DNA from: Lathyrus oleraceus | Lineage: Eukaryota > Streptophyta > Magnoliopsida > Fabales > Fabaceae | DNA length: 64,000 nucleotides | Reading direction: 5' to 3' | Assembly (NCBI RefSeq): GCF_024323335.1 | Contig: NC_066579.1 | Location: forward strand, 253,263,575-253,327,574 | Program-made: the position numbers and the translations under genes | The notes under the pieces: model-generated | The model's input: the letters and a program-made list of their open reading frames with translations, nothing else | Told to the model about the DNA's origin: nothing | Databases searched by the model: none | Shown here: in pieces, positions 51,501 to 61,696 of the stretch | How the letters are laid out: every line of letters starts with the position of its first letter | How positions within the stretch are numbered: the stretch's first letter is position 1

Positions 51501-52006
51501 TCGAGCTTCTCCCTTTCGTCCTATGACGTCTGGTCGAGTCTTCCCAGTTCATCCGTCGTCCGTTGATGTCTGGTTACCTCTCCGTTGGTCTTGGTAAACG
51601 TCGAGTTTTTCCTGGTCGTCCTCCAGTAGAGTTACCTCTCCGTTGGTTTTGGTAAACGTTGAGTTTTTCCCATGTCGTCCGTTGACGTATGGTTGTATCC
51701 CTTCCTGGTCGTCCCCAGTAGATTTACCTCTCCGTTGGTCTTGGTAAACGTCGAGTTTTTCCTAGTTGTCCGTTGGCATCTAGTTGTGATTTCTGTTCCC
51801 ATTCATCGTCGTTGTGATGTCTGGATGTGGCCGTATCCTGTGAGAAGAAAAACCAAAAATTCCCAGTAATAAATATCAGATCCCAGTGGACGTTTCCGTT
51901 GGTAGATCCCCGCAGTGTGCAAATTTCTACGGTTCTTGGTATTCAATCCATGTTTACCCTGAAAGTCTGACAGCCGTTGCTCTCATCCATTCGGGTTCCC
52001 AGTTGA
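48557..52006 (+). other. Ogre-C copy 1 3' untranslated region
   Basis: No supportable gene. The first 800 bp are shared with Ogre-A. From about 49395 to 50055 TCCCCAGCAGAGT-type motifs recur, for example TTTCCCCAGCAGGGT near 49680, CTTCCCAGCAGAGGT near 49517 and GAATCCCCAGTAGACG near 51107. A minisatellite fills about 50830-51780. Confidence 0.7.
50832..51780 (+). repeat. Minisatellite with 101-bp units in Ogre-C copy 1 3' UTR
   Basis: The core CTCCGTTGGTGTCGATAAAC plus GTCGAG recurs at 50832, about 50927, 51177, 51278, 51379, 51480 and, with variants, to about 51730. Units starting at 51177, 51278, 51379 and 51480 are exactly 101 bp apart and almost identical. Outer units are shorter and more diverged, as expected for an array growing in its middle. 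Copy 2 enters the same array at about 63970, where the window ends. Confidence 0.9.
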
Positions 52007-52021
52007 TTGAATAGGGGCAGC
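52007..52021 (+). other. Polypurine-tract region before LTR2
   Basis: TTGAATAGGGGCAGC abuts LTR2, identical to that of Ogre-A. Its presence here shows that LTR2 serves as the 3' LTR of unit 1. Confidence 0.8.
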
Positions 52022-55000
52022 TGTAGCACCTCAAATTTGCACCCTCCATTTGTACATACATTTTCATGATTAGGTCATTAACATAACAAAGTCCATTGCA
52101 TAGCATTGCATGGCCATTTGCCCAAGTGCAAGTTCCTCAGACACATTAGGTCAACTGATCAGGAGATCAGGTCAATCCAGCCAGCATGTGCAATTTTCAT
52201 TGAGACAAAGTCCTAGGGTTGGTTTATCAAGTTCATATGATTGTGTGATCATTGTGAAGAGATTTGGCCAAAGATTGGGTGCTCAGAAGTCATCAGTCAA
52301 GCTGGATTTCAGCTGAAACCATAAAAAGTCAATTGTGGTCAACTGTGGTCAATTGTGCCTGATTTTGTGGATTTAAAGGTGGGAGATGGTTTGAAAGGCT
52401 TCATTCATGTCCATACAAGTCTCATTTGACATATCGAAGATCAAGGTTGAAGAATTTGAAGTCAGATGAAAAGTTTCCTAAAATGGCAGGTGACCTGTAA
52501 TTGGAAACTGCCAAAAATGGAAAGTTCTTCTCCTCAAAATTACTTCATCATACAAGCTTCAAATGGAATTTTGTCCAACATGAAAGTTGAAGATATTGTT
52601 CTCACCTTTCCAAAAAGTCCAAGAACACTCATTTCTCATGTGTGGTTGGCAAATTATGATCAAATCATTTTCAGAAAATGTTGAACTTCAAGAGGCCATA
52701 ACTCCTGAACCATTTGGCCAAATTGGGTGATTCTTTTTTGAGAAAGTCACATTTGACATGTACTATCACATTGCATCATTACATTTCATCCAAAATCAAC
52801 ACATAAAAAGGTCATTTTTCAAGTGAACCATTTAAAAATTGGTGGGAAAAATAGTGATTTTCAAAAATACATGTCATTTGCACTTGAAACCTTTTCCAAC
52901 ACATTCCAAATGACAAATATGACTTGCTCCAACTGGTTTTGTACTGATGCATTGGCTACAATTGAAAAGAGCATTTTGGCCACTTTGCTTAACATGTGCA
53001 TTACACTAATCACTTCCAATTTGCCTAAACTTGATTAACATTTGGATTAACATGTGGTATAAAGGCATAATCATAACAGAAACTCCTAATCACAATCTCA
53101 TTTTCTCAGATCCAAACAGAAAAATCACCAATTCTCTCAAATTCTCTTCCAACTTTTTTTGACTTTTCCTTGGAAATTCACCATTGATTTGCTAGTTCCT
53201 TGCATGAATCATCATCTAGAGATGCTATAGAAGATCTGTTGAGCAAGATCTTGAGGAAAAACTGCTTGAATCGTGACTGTTGCAACATGGAGTTTCACGT
53301 GGCATTTGCGAAATTCTTTTGGTCCAAGCACTTCTGAGCTGAGCTGCACCTTCCATACACCTTCTACATCATCATAGAGTACCTGTTTATGCCATTGGAG
53401 CTTCAAAAACACCAGAATCAAGAACTGCTTCATCATAAGGTGAGATTTCGAATCTTTTGATTCTTGAAATCAACATGTGGTTTAGGTAGAGCATTGAACA
53501 TAGAGTAGAATGACGTTTGAATCATGCGATTTCATCCAATAATCATCAAGAAATCTGGATTTAAAGTTTGTACATCAAAACATTTCTTGATCGTATCTTT
53601 TTGTATGTTGAGTTCTGGACAATTTCATGTTCATATTCGTGATCCTTGTTGAATGCCGGTTCCAACCATATATGGCATGATGATTTTCGTGCAATTTTGT
53701 TCTTGATGATTTCTGGAGGTGATGAACTGTTGAAATGATGAAGAACACGTCTAATACGTGTTTCGATCCGATTGCCTGGCTTCAATTTTCAAAATTCTGT
53801 TTCCCGCGGATCCCAGCCATTCACGTGACACCACCGCGTTTAGTGAAACGGGGCGTTTTGCCCCTGGCTCCGTTTAATTACGAGATTGCCACTGCTAGCT
53901 CTTATTTTCATTTTAAATATTAAATGTTTATTTCATTTTCATAATCAACTTCAAAAAATCATAATTAAATCATGGATGCTCCAATTTGAGTGAGATTTTT
54001 TGCATTCATCTCCAAATTTTCTCTAGTTTTTTTTAGGTATGATAGTCAAAGTTGTGCCTGGCTGATTTTTTGACTTTGCCTAATGCCTTTGATCATGTAT
54101 GCTATGTGTATATGTTTTGCCATATTGATCATGAAATAATGATGCCTTATCCAAAATGTGTGAAATTTTACATGCATGTTCTTGACTCTTTCCTGGTGAT
54201 TTTGGTATATAGTTTGCTAATTTTGAGTCCCTGGTTAGAGAGATATGATGTGGTCAAGTTGAGTGTGACAATGTGTGTCACACTATGTTATGCCATGTTC
54301 TTGAATTTTGTTTCCATGCTTCTGCTTTGCCATTTCCCCTCAATTGTTTCATGTGATTACTTGTGTATGTCTAGTTTAACCATGATTGTTTGTAGGATTT
54401 GTTGATCAATTTCCTATTTGATTGGGATTTTTGTTTGCTGTTTACCATTTTGTGAACTTTTCTTGAGTGATCAACTTACATGACTTGTAAAATTCTCATT
54501 CCTTATCATATGAAGATGAAATTTGGTGGATTCATTCTTAACATGTTTAACTTCATCTTGGCTTTGGTCCCATTCATTTATCATTCGTTTCCACTGTTTG
54601 GAATTCATTTGAAGTTGGCACATGATTTGTGGTCTTGTTTGAAGTTGTATTTGCATACCATGACTTCCTGATTTTAATTTCCTTACTTCCACTTGTCCAA
54701 ATATCATGAAATTTGATATGCTGCTCATTCAATGTGTTCTGTTTAGGCTGGAATTTTTGTGGAATTTATTGAGCTGTTTTGGTATTGATTTGATTGTAAT
54801 CATTCTGTTTGCTCATATGTGGTTCACACTTGCCTACTTTGGCCTAAATTGTGTATGAAATGGATTCGGTGCATAGTTTTGATGTGAGACCAATTAGGTT
54901 CTATTCTTGTTTGATTAATCTTGGTTTTGATCAATTTTTACTTGCTGTTTTGAATTTTTCATCTCCTTTTGACCGTAGGCTTGTCCTAGTGGTCTTACTT

Positions 55001-56917
55001 CTCACCTTTGAGTTGTTTTTTCAGGTTAAGAAGCAAAATGCTTTGAAGAGATTAATTCAAGTTGATTTTGGTTTAGTTGTTTGTGATGAACTAACTTGGT
55101 TTATTTTGTAGGATGCTAACTCATTTGCTTTGAGTTTGTGCTTTGCACATGTGATTGATTGTGTTGTCTGTTGGTTCATAATTTGTCTGTTTTGACTTTG
55201 TGACTTGAATACTGATTATATTTGATTGATTTCAGGTACCATAGTCGCTTTAGTTATTTGAGAACTAGCTATTGCTTTGCTTTGCTTAAGCATTGAGGTA
55301 GACTCTCTTGTCTCCATGTAGTCTGGAAGACCTGGCCTGTTACTTGGCCAGGCACCTGTCTGAAGTCCTCCTTAAGAGGCGATGTTTGTGCTTGTTTATT
55401 TTTGTCCCCAAGCAGGTAAAGACCTTTTGTTAAAGCAATTGGCGGATAAAAGAGATATGCAATCTATCTCCCGCTATTCTGTTGAGTCGTCCCTCTGCTC
55501 ACACCACTGTGTTGATGCATTGAGGACAGTAACCCAAGATCTTGTACAGTTGTACAGTTGAGTCATTGTCTTAAGTGTAGAAGGGTTCCCACTTTCTGGA
55601 CCCACACTTCATTTGTCTAAAGCTCTCCCAGGCCAGGGATAAGAGCTGTGAAGTCTCATCTTCACTCACCTTTCATCAGCTTCACTTTGACTCTCAATGT
55701 CAAGGTTAAGAGCTAACCTCACCTTGATACAGAGGCTTGTTTGTCGAGGTTGACATGACCCCTCGACTAAAGCCTAGCCTTGATGTTTGAGCCCCTTGTT
55801 GGTGTGTTTATTTCATGCTGTATGTGTTTGTGTGATGTGATTGTATCCCCTAGGTTTGCTAGACTCCGCGTAGTCTCGTTTGCATGACAATTAAGGTAGC
55901 ACGGTTCCTTCGTATAGGACTTCCTTTCTTGCTTGAGTTTTCCTAAAACACAAACAAACATTATCCCCTCTTAAGGATACGTCAACTCCTTCTACTACGG
56001 GTGAGTAAGTCTCCAAAGGTCGAGCATCTGGTAGATTGCGTAGTGACGTCGTCCACTTAAAAAACACAAACCAACAAGAATAGTTTAACCGAACTACGGC
56101 AACTCTGATTCTCATGTCCAGATGAGATACGTAGGCACGAGATGCGATGTCTTGTCGAGTTTGACTAACAACTAACACTAATTCTTTTCTCTCGCCCTCG
56201 TTGCGATTGAGACCTTCCCCTTCTCTTGCCCTAGTTGCAATCGAGACCCTTCTTCTTCCTGTGTTGGTGTCAGGAGATGGATGTAAGCCCAGCGATTGGC
56301 ATTCCGTATCCTCTTGTTGTGTGCTTGGAGTCCGGTATAAGTCCATCAAGTGGCATCTGGTTTCTAGTGTGGGCGTGTTTTGGTTCGGAATCTGATGTAA
56401 GCCCATCGATTGGCATTCGGATTCCATGTTTGCCTGTGTCTGTTTTGTTGTGTGTGCGTGTTAGCCGAGCTACGAATGCTCTGATTCTTCTTCGTCCAAG
56501 AAGATACGTATGCATAGGATGCGACGTCCTAGCGAGCATGTTTTTCCCCAGTCCGAACTACTTTGACTCTGATGTCTATGCCCGATAGACTAAGTAGGCC
56601 CAGGATGCGATATCCTGCCGAGTCAGCCTCGTTTGTTTTCTTGTGTCTCTTTCAGCCTGTGTAGATGTTTGTGAGCAGTGTTTTAGCAACCATTTCCCTT
56701 CCTTTAGTGCGTGGATCCCGTCGAGTACGACGGATGCGTAGGGGTGCTAATACCTTCCCTTCGCATAACCGACTCCCGATCCCATTCTCTTTGGTCGCGA
56801 GACCATGCTTTTTCCAGGTTTACTCTGAGCGTTTCCTTTCCCTCTTTTGGGATAAATAACGCACGGTGGCGGCTCTGTTGTTCTTGTTTTCCCGCCGGTT
56901 TTTCGCGTAATGCGACA
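52022..56917 (+). repeat. Ogre-C LTR2, shared by both units (4,896 bp)
   Basis: Nearly identical to LTR1 (roughly 1% substitutions over the parts I compared) with a 12-bp gain near 52345. It ends GTAATGCGACA and is followed by a primer-binding site. The hairpin modules recur at about 56090-56600 and the CCGTCG-AGTA-CGACGG hairpin near 56718. No gene is supportable inside it. Confidence 0.9.
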
Positions 56918-56919
56918 AC

Positions 56920-56940
56920 TGGCGACTCTGCTGGGGATTC
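56920..56940 (+). other. Primer-binding site of Ogre-C copy 2
   Basis: TGGCGACTCTGCTGGGGATTC, identical to copy 1, two bases after LTR2. It shows that LTR2 also serves as the 5' LTR of unit 2. Confidence 0.85.
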
Positions 56941-57942
56941 TGAGAGGTTGACCTGTGCTGGTCCATCTTCCCTAAGCGAGTCTCTCCTAGCGTTCTCTAG
57001 GTTAGGGCTTTGGTTGCTTTTTGCTGTATTACTTATTGCATTCATTATTTATTGTTTGCATTTATTGTTTGCATTAATGTTTGCATTCATTCATATTCAT
57101 CTGCTGTGCTGGCTGTGTTTCCTTGTTTGGGGTGGGAGTTACTCGAGGTAAAAGGCCCAATACCCAGGCTATGAGTGAAATCTAGGAAACCTAGGAATAG
57201 AGTGATTCATGGGAAGCGGGTGGTATGCGCCACTTAGCGGAACATTGATATCACGAGCAGTTCAGACTCTGATGGGGTATTATCGGTGCATACATCTGGT
57301 GTGCACAGGATGATATTCTTGAAAGGGTTGTTTATCCTGCGTTTCTTTCTCGACCTTACCCTGGCCTAGATGACACCCGTGAGTGGGGAGGGAATGATCA
57401 TTTTAACAGGTACAGTCGGTGACTTCTTGGTGACTCTTGGTACTGATGGTGACTGTGAATTAGGGACATCTATTTCTGGGACGCCAGAGTTTTGTCCGTG
57501 GTTTATCAGCGGGTTTCGTTTATTTCGGATCCCCGGGTTTAATTTGAGAGTATCTGTTCAGAGGATCTGGCTGTCATCCGTTCAGTGGATGTTCCTGTGG
57601 TGATAGTGATGTAATCTCCGGTTCCGTTTATTTCGGAACTCCCCAAGTCGGATTTATGGTGACTCAGTTGACTGGGACTGGTTCAGAGAATGGGTCTTCA
57701 GATGACTTGGTGGCCCAGTGACCTGCATTCATGCATTTGCATCATCCCATTTTGCATTCATCTGCATTCAACCCATGTCGATCCGTACTCAGGGTCCATT
57801 GTTGATTGATATTCTGGTTGAGAGACATCCAGATGTCAGAATATTATTGATGAAAAATTATCTGTCTCGGTGATGCTAGAAGCAAAGGAAGGAATATTCC
57901 TGGTACGGATAGACATTGCATGTGTGAGTCATACTAACCCAT
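56941..57942 (+). other. Ogre-C leader, copy 2
   Basis: Same as the copy 1 leader, without ORF1. The first TTTATTT-loop hairpin (about 57511-57534) has one C-to-T change that turns a C-G pair into U-G, so pairing is kept. The TACTAAC and TTTTGTAG splice-like signals before gag are unchanged. Confidence 0.55.
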
Positions 57943-59310
57943 TTGCTGTTTTGTAGGTGTCAACCGGTGCGCATAGCTCGTTTGCTCAGATATCCTGCTA
58001 GGGGCAACAAATCCAAACTGATGGATCTTCCCAACACCGATATCCTTGAACTGAAAGAGATGGTGAGGGATTTGTTCAGTGTTGTGCAAGGGCTTGCCTT
58101 GGGGCAGAAAGCCATGGCTGAGAGATTGGAAAAGATTGAGAAGTGGCTGATGGTGGAGAAAGTTCAAGGAAAAGCTCCATCATCCGAAGTGACAAATCCC
58201 TCTGACTCTGTAGCAAAGGAACCCTCTGGCGGTGGCCTGCTCAAAAAAGAGGTTTACTCAAGTGGTGTGCCAGTAAAGAAGGAACGTGGTAAGGATCGTT
58301 ATCACCCTTATGTTGCTGCTGTAACCGCCCCTGTTGGTAATCCACTTGTACCACCACAACAACCACCACCTCAACAGAAGGCACCGAGAGCTAGGAGCCA
58401 GGTGAAGAAGAAAAAGGAGGAGCGTCAGTTTGAGGAACCACCTGTGACCTACACCCTTCTGTTCAGGAGATTGAGGGATTTGGGGTTAGTCCGACCAAGG
58501 ATTTTGATTCCCATAACACAACAGAAGAGGCCTGCACACTATGATGAGAATGCTAGTTGCGAGTTCCATTCTGAGATGCCCGGACACAGTATTGAGGGCT
58601 GTAGAGCTTTTAAGCATGTCGTCCAGGACATGGTGGACTCTAAGACCATCAGCTTGGCACAGATAATGAAGGGGGATGTCAACCCTGTACCCAGGCAGGG
58701 TCCTGTAAAGAAGAAGATGGTGAAAAAGGCCAAGAGAGGGATAGAGGTGACTGAAAAGGGTCAGCTAAAGGTTCCAATGGTTGTGGTCCCAAAACCTCTG
58801 GTACAGGATGGAGCTTTCCCTGTTGTTGATAATTGTTGTGCGGCCGTCGCCACTGAGGGGTGTGTACTGATGGGGAATATGACTCAGAAGATGAAGGAAG
58901 TAGAAATGGACAGTGGAAAACTTGAAATGCCCAGTCAAGCAATCAAAACCGTCAAGGTGGAGAATGTTGTTGTTACTGAGAAGGAGAAGAAGTTGTCCAT
59001 TTCTTCTTATAAACAAGCTCTAGAGGTGGTGAAGAACCAAGAGGCCCAAGGCTGGGGCAGGATCATTGACATAGTGGTAAAGGCAGACATGTTCGGGATT
59101 GGTTATCCAGATCAAGAGTCGTCTAGACTAAACAGAGGACGTCGTCCGCCGTACATCTTTGTCAGTGCAGGAATGCTGGATTCTGATCATGCTTGTTCAG
59201 TGAGTGAAGAGACCGACCGTGACCGCGAGCTCGAGTTGTGGATAAAGTCGTACGTGCCAGGCAACTGGAAGGCCTCCAAAATCGCCACTGTCACTCATCC
59301 TGAGGTGTAG
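57943..59310 (+). CDS. Ogre-C copy 2: shortened gag-protease ORF (455 codons)
   Basis: Same architecture and length as copy 1: N-terminal coiled coil, basic and Pro/Gln-rich middle, zinc-knuckle segment and protease tail, with capsid and protease core deleted. Unlike copy 1, the knuckle keeps all four ligands (CEFHSEMPGHSIEGC). By my count the two copies differ at about 11 amino acids and about 5 silent sites with no stop or frameshift, close to neutral expectation. The frame is therefore open, but these two copies alone do not show selection. Confidence 0.75.
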   Translation: MLFCRCQPVRIARLLRYPARGNKSKLMDLPNTDILELKEMVRDLFSVVQGLALGQKAMAERLEKIEKWLMVEKVQGKAPSSEVTNPSDSVAKEPSGGGLLKKEVYSSGVPVKKERGKDRYHPYVAAVTAPVGNPLVPPQQPPPQQKAPRARSQVKKKKEERQFEEPPVTYTLLFRRLRDLGLVRPRILIPITQQKRPAHYDENASCEFHSEMPGHSIEGCRAFKHVVQDMVDSKTISLAQIMKGDVNPVPRQGPVKKKMVKKAKRGIEVTEKGQLKVPMVVVPKPLVQDGAFPVVDNCCAAVATEGCVLMGNMTQKMKEVEMDSGKLEMPSQAIKTVKVENVVVTEKEKKLSISSYKQALEVVKNQEAQGWGRIIDIVVKADMFGIGYPDQESSRLNRGRRPPYIFVSAGMLDSDHACSVSEETDRDRELELWIKSYVPGNWKASKIATVTHPEV

Positions 59311-59569
59311 GATTTCTGGTTTTATTTTGTTTGCATGAAACCCATACGTTTTTCCCGAAACGTAATGGTCCATTGTAAGGGCCATCTCATGTGTTTCATT
59401 GTGCAACATTTTGCATCAGTAATGAATGGATGTTTTTGTGATTAAAAGCGGTGTTCCCTGTTTTTCGCTTTTTGCAGTTTTAAAAAATTAAAAAAATAAA
59501 AATGGCAATGTTTTTATTCTCTTTCCTTTTGATTCATTTGGTACCAACCACAAACGTAACCATTCTCCT

Positions 59570-60230
59570 GATCTCATCGATAACAATTCGGTTACATCTA
59601 TGTATGACTTCGACAATCCGATCTCTCATGCTGAAGAATAAGGCGAAGAAGATCGTGACCTGCTGGAATTAGCCAGGTTGTTGAAACAAGAGGAGAAGGT
59701 GATTCAACCGCACGAGGAGAAGGTCAAGACTGTCCTCCAGTGAAGCGGAAACCGGTGCTAAAAGATGAGAACGTGTGTGGACCATCGAGACGTGAATAGA
59801 GCTAGTTCGAAAGATGAACTCCCGGTACTTCACGTTGATGTATTGGTTGATAATGCAGCTCAATTCTCGGTGTTTACCTTCATGGATGGCTTTCTGGCCA
59901 AAATCAAGTGGAATTGTCGCCAGATGATATGGAGTAAACAATGTCCATCACACCAAAGAGTACCTTCTTGTTATAAGGTGAAGAAGAAGGCCGGTGCCAC
60001 GGATCAAAGGGCTACGATGACTTCGTTTCATGATATGACTCATCGTGAAAGCAAATGCCATGTTGATGACATGGTGGCAAAGTCCCAAGCAGAAGAAGGG
60101 CATCCAGTGGACTTGATCAAGTTGTTTGACTGGTTTGAGATAACTCATACTGTTGAGTTCGAATCAGTGCACTTATGGAGGGCTGTCCAGTAAGCTGCCG
60201 AGGTTTGTGAACGGATAAGAGGAATCGAGG
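59570..60230 (+). pseudogene. Ogre-C copy 2 RT relic
   Basis: Same structure as copy 1: stop in the pre-RT segment (TAA near 59639), deletion, then a 142-codon open run (59765-60193) with the altered box CHVDDMVAKS. Shared lesions show that both copies descend from an already defective parent. Confidence 0.8.
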
Positions 60231-60439
60231 TCGATCCTGCAAAAAAAAACAACAAAAAAAAGAAGAGGAAAAGAAAAAAGAAAAAAAGAAAAGAACAGTG
60301 CAAGAAACGCCTGAACCTAAAACAAACGAAAAAGAAAGAAATCAAATGGTCAGGTGGAATGATGACTGTCAAGGGGCATGGAAAGATAAAAGAATGAGTA
60401 GCAGGAACCTCCGATTCTAATGCATTCCGTGGAAGAAAC

Positions 60440-61500
60440 AAATGTTAATCTGGTACTTGACAGCCCTCGAGGGGTTTATGAGGTGCGTATTGGGTCAGCA
60501 TGACTAGTCTCGTCAAAAAGAGCATGCAATTTACCTAAGCAAAAAGTTTATCGACTGTGAAACAATACACTCACTGCTCGAGAAAACTTGATGTACTTTG
60601 GCATAGGCTGCTCGCCGATTGAGACAGCATGCTGGTTCATACCACTTTGTGGATGTCCAAGATGGATCTGATCGAGTATGTGCTTGAGAAGTTAGCATTG
60701 AACGGACGGGTTGCGAAAGGGCAAATGGCGTCGACTGAATACGATATTCAGTCTACCTCCCAGAAAGCAATCAAGAGGAGGGTATTGTATGGTTATCTCG
60801 CCCAATAACCCGTTGATGATTCTCAACCCAGGAAGTCTGAAGTCCCTAATGAGGACATCTCGAGGTACTCGAATCGAAAGATTGAGAGTGATCGATCCCG
60901 GAGGAGGGGCCTGACCCTGAATCTGAACGGATTCTGATGTCTGATGGGGAGAGTTTAAAGTGAATGAGCTAGTGCTTCCCTGATAACATGTGAACGCACC
61001 AACGATGGTGGCTGAGTACGAAGTTGGTATCCTGAGTGTCGTACTTCGGTAAGTGCATCTACTGGGGCAACGCCTTTCTCACTCAAGCATAAGATGAAAG
61101 TGGTACTACCATTTGAGACTCATGTTTCGTCACAGGAGTCCGTTGGACGTAGACTTGAAAAAGATGAGTGGATAATGACTCGGTATGACGCGTTGGAGCC
61201 TGACTGAGGAAGAGGGCTGACAGTTACTTGTCATGGGGCAGTTGTACCCGGTAAATGAAGCGTGTTGTTAACCGAGAAGTGCGACCTCGTGCGTGCCATG
61301 TGAGAGAGTTGGTTTTGAAAAGGATCCTTCTTCCTCAACGATCGTAGGGGCAAGTGGACACCCAATCATGAATCCCCAGCATGGTCAAGAAGGTTTTCTC
61401 CGACAAAGCCTTGTTGCTGACGACCATGAGTGGCGAGGATTTTCCATCCCCTGTGAATGCAAACGCAGTTAAAAGATACTTCGTGAAACAAAAGAGAGAC
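60440..61500 (+). pseudogene. Ogre-C copy 2 RNase H and integrase relics
   Basis: AIYLSKKFIDCETIHSL near 60520-60580 and the integrase C-terminal block (LLLTTMSGEDFPSPVNANAV, ending about 61490) are readable between the same stops and deletions as in copy 1. A 1-nt loss near 61141 is private to this copy. Confidence 0.8.
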
Positions 61501-61503
61501 CCG

Positions 61504-61696
61504 CTGGACAAAAAGAATAAAAGAGTCCAGGCAAAAAAGGGCATCCCGGCGAACCAAGAAAAAGAGAAAAGGTTCGGGCAAAAGTTAGGGATAATAAAAA
61601 AGAAAAAACTGTACACCCGGCAAGTCGAAAACCCCACAAGGGCGACTTGGGCAAAAAAGGGTATCCCGGTGGACTGAAAACCGAAAGGGCGGTCCA
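61504..61696 (+). repeat. Post-integrase hairpin array of Ogre-C copy 2 (4 units)
   Basis: The same four stems as in copy 1, beginning CTGGAC at 61504-61509. None of the stem bases I checked is changed, whereas the surrounding sequence has substitutions. Confidence 0.7.

Noticed and set aside
51177..51580. Regularly spaced repeats that might suggest a CRISPR array
   Set aside because: Units are contiguous 101-bp tandem copies without unique spacers, in a plant retrotransposon 3' UTR.
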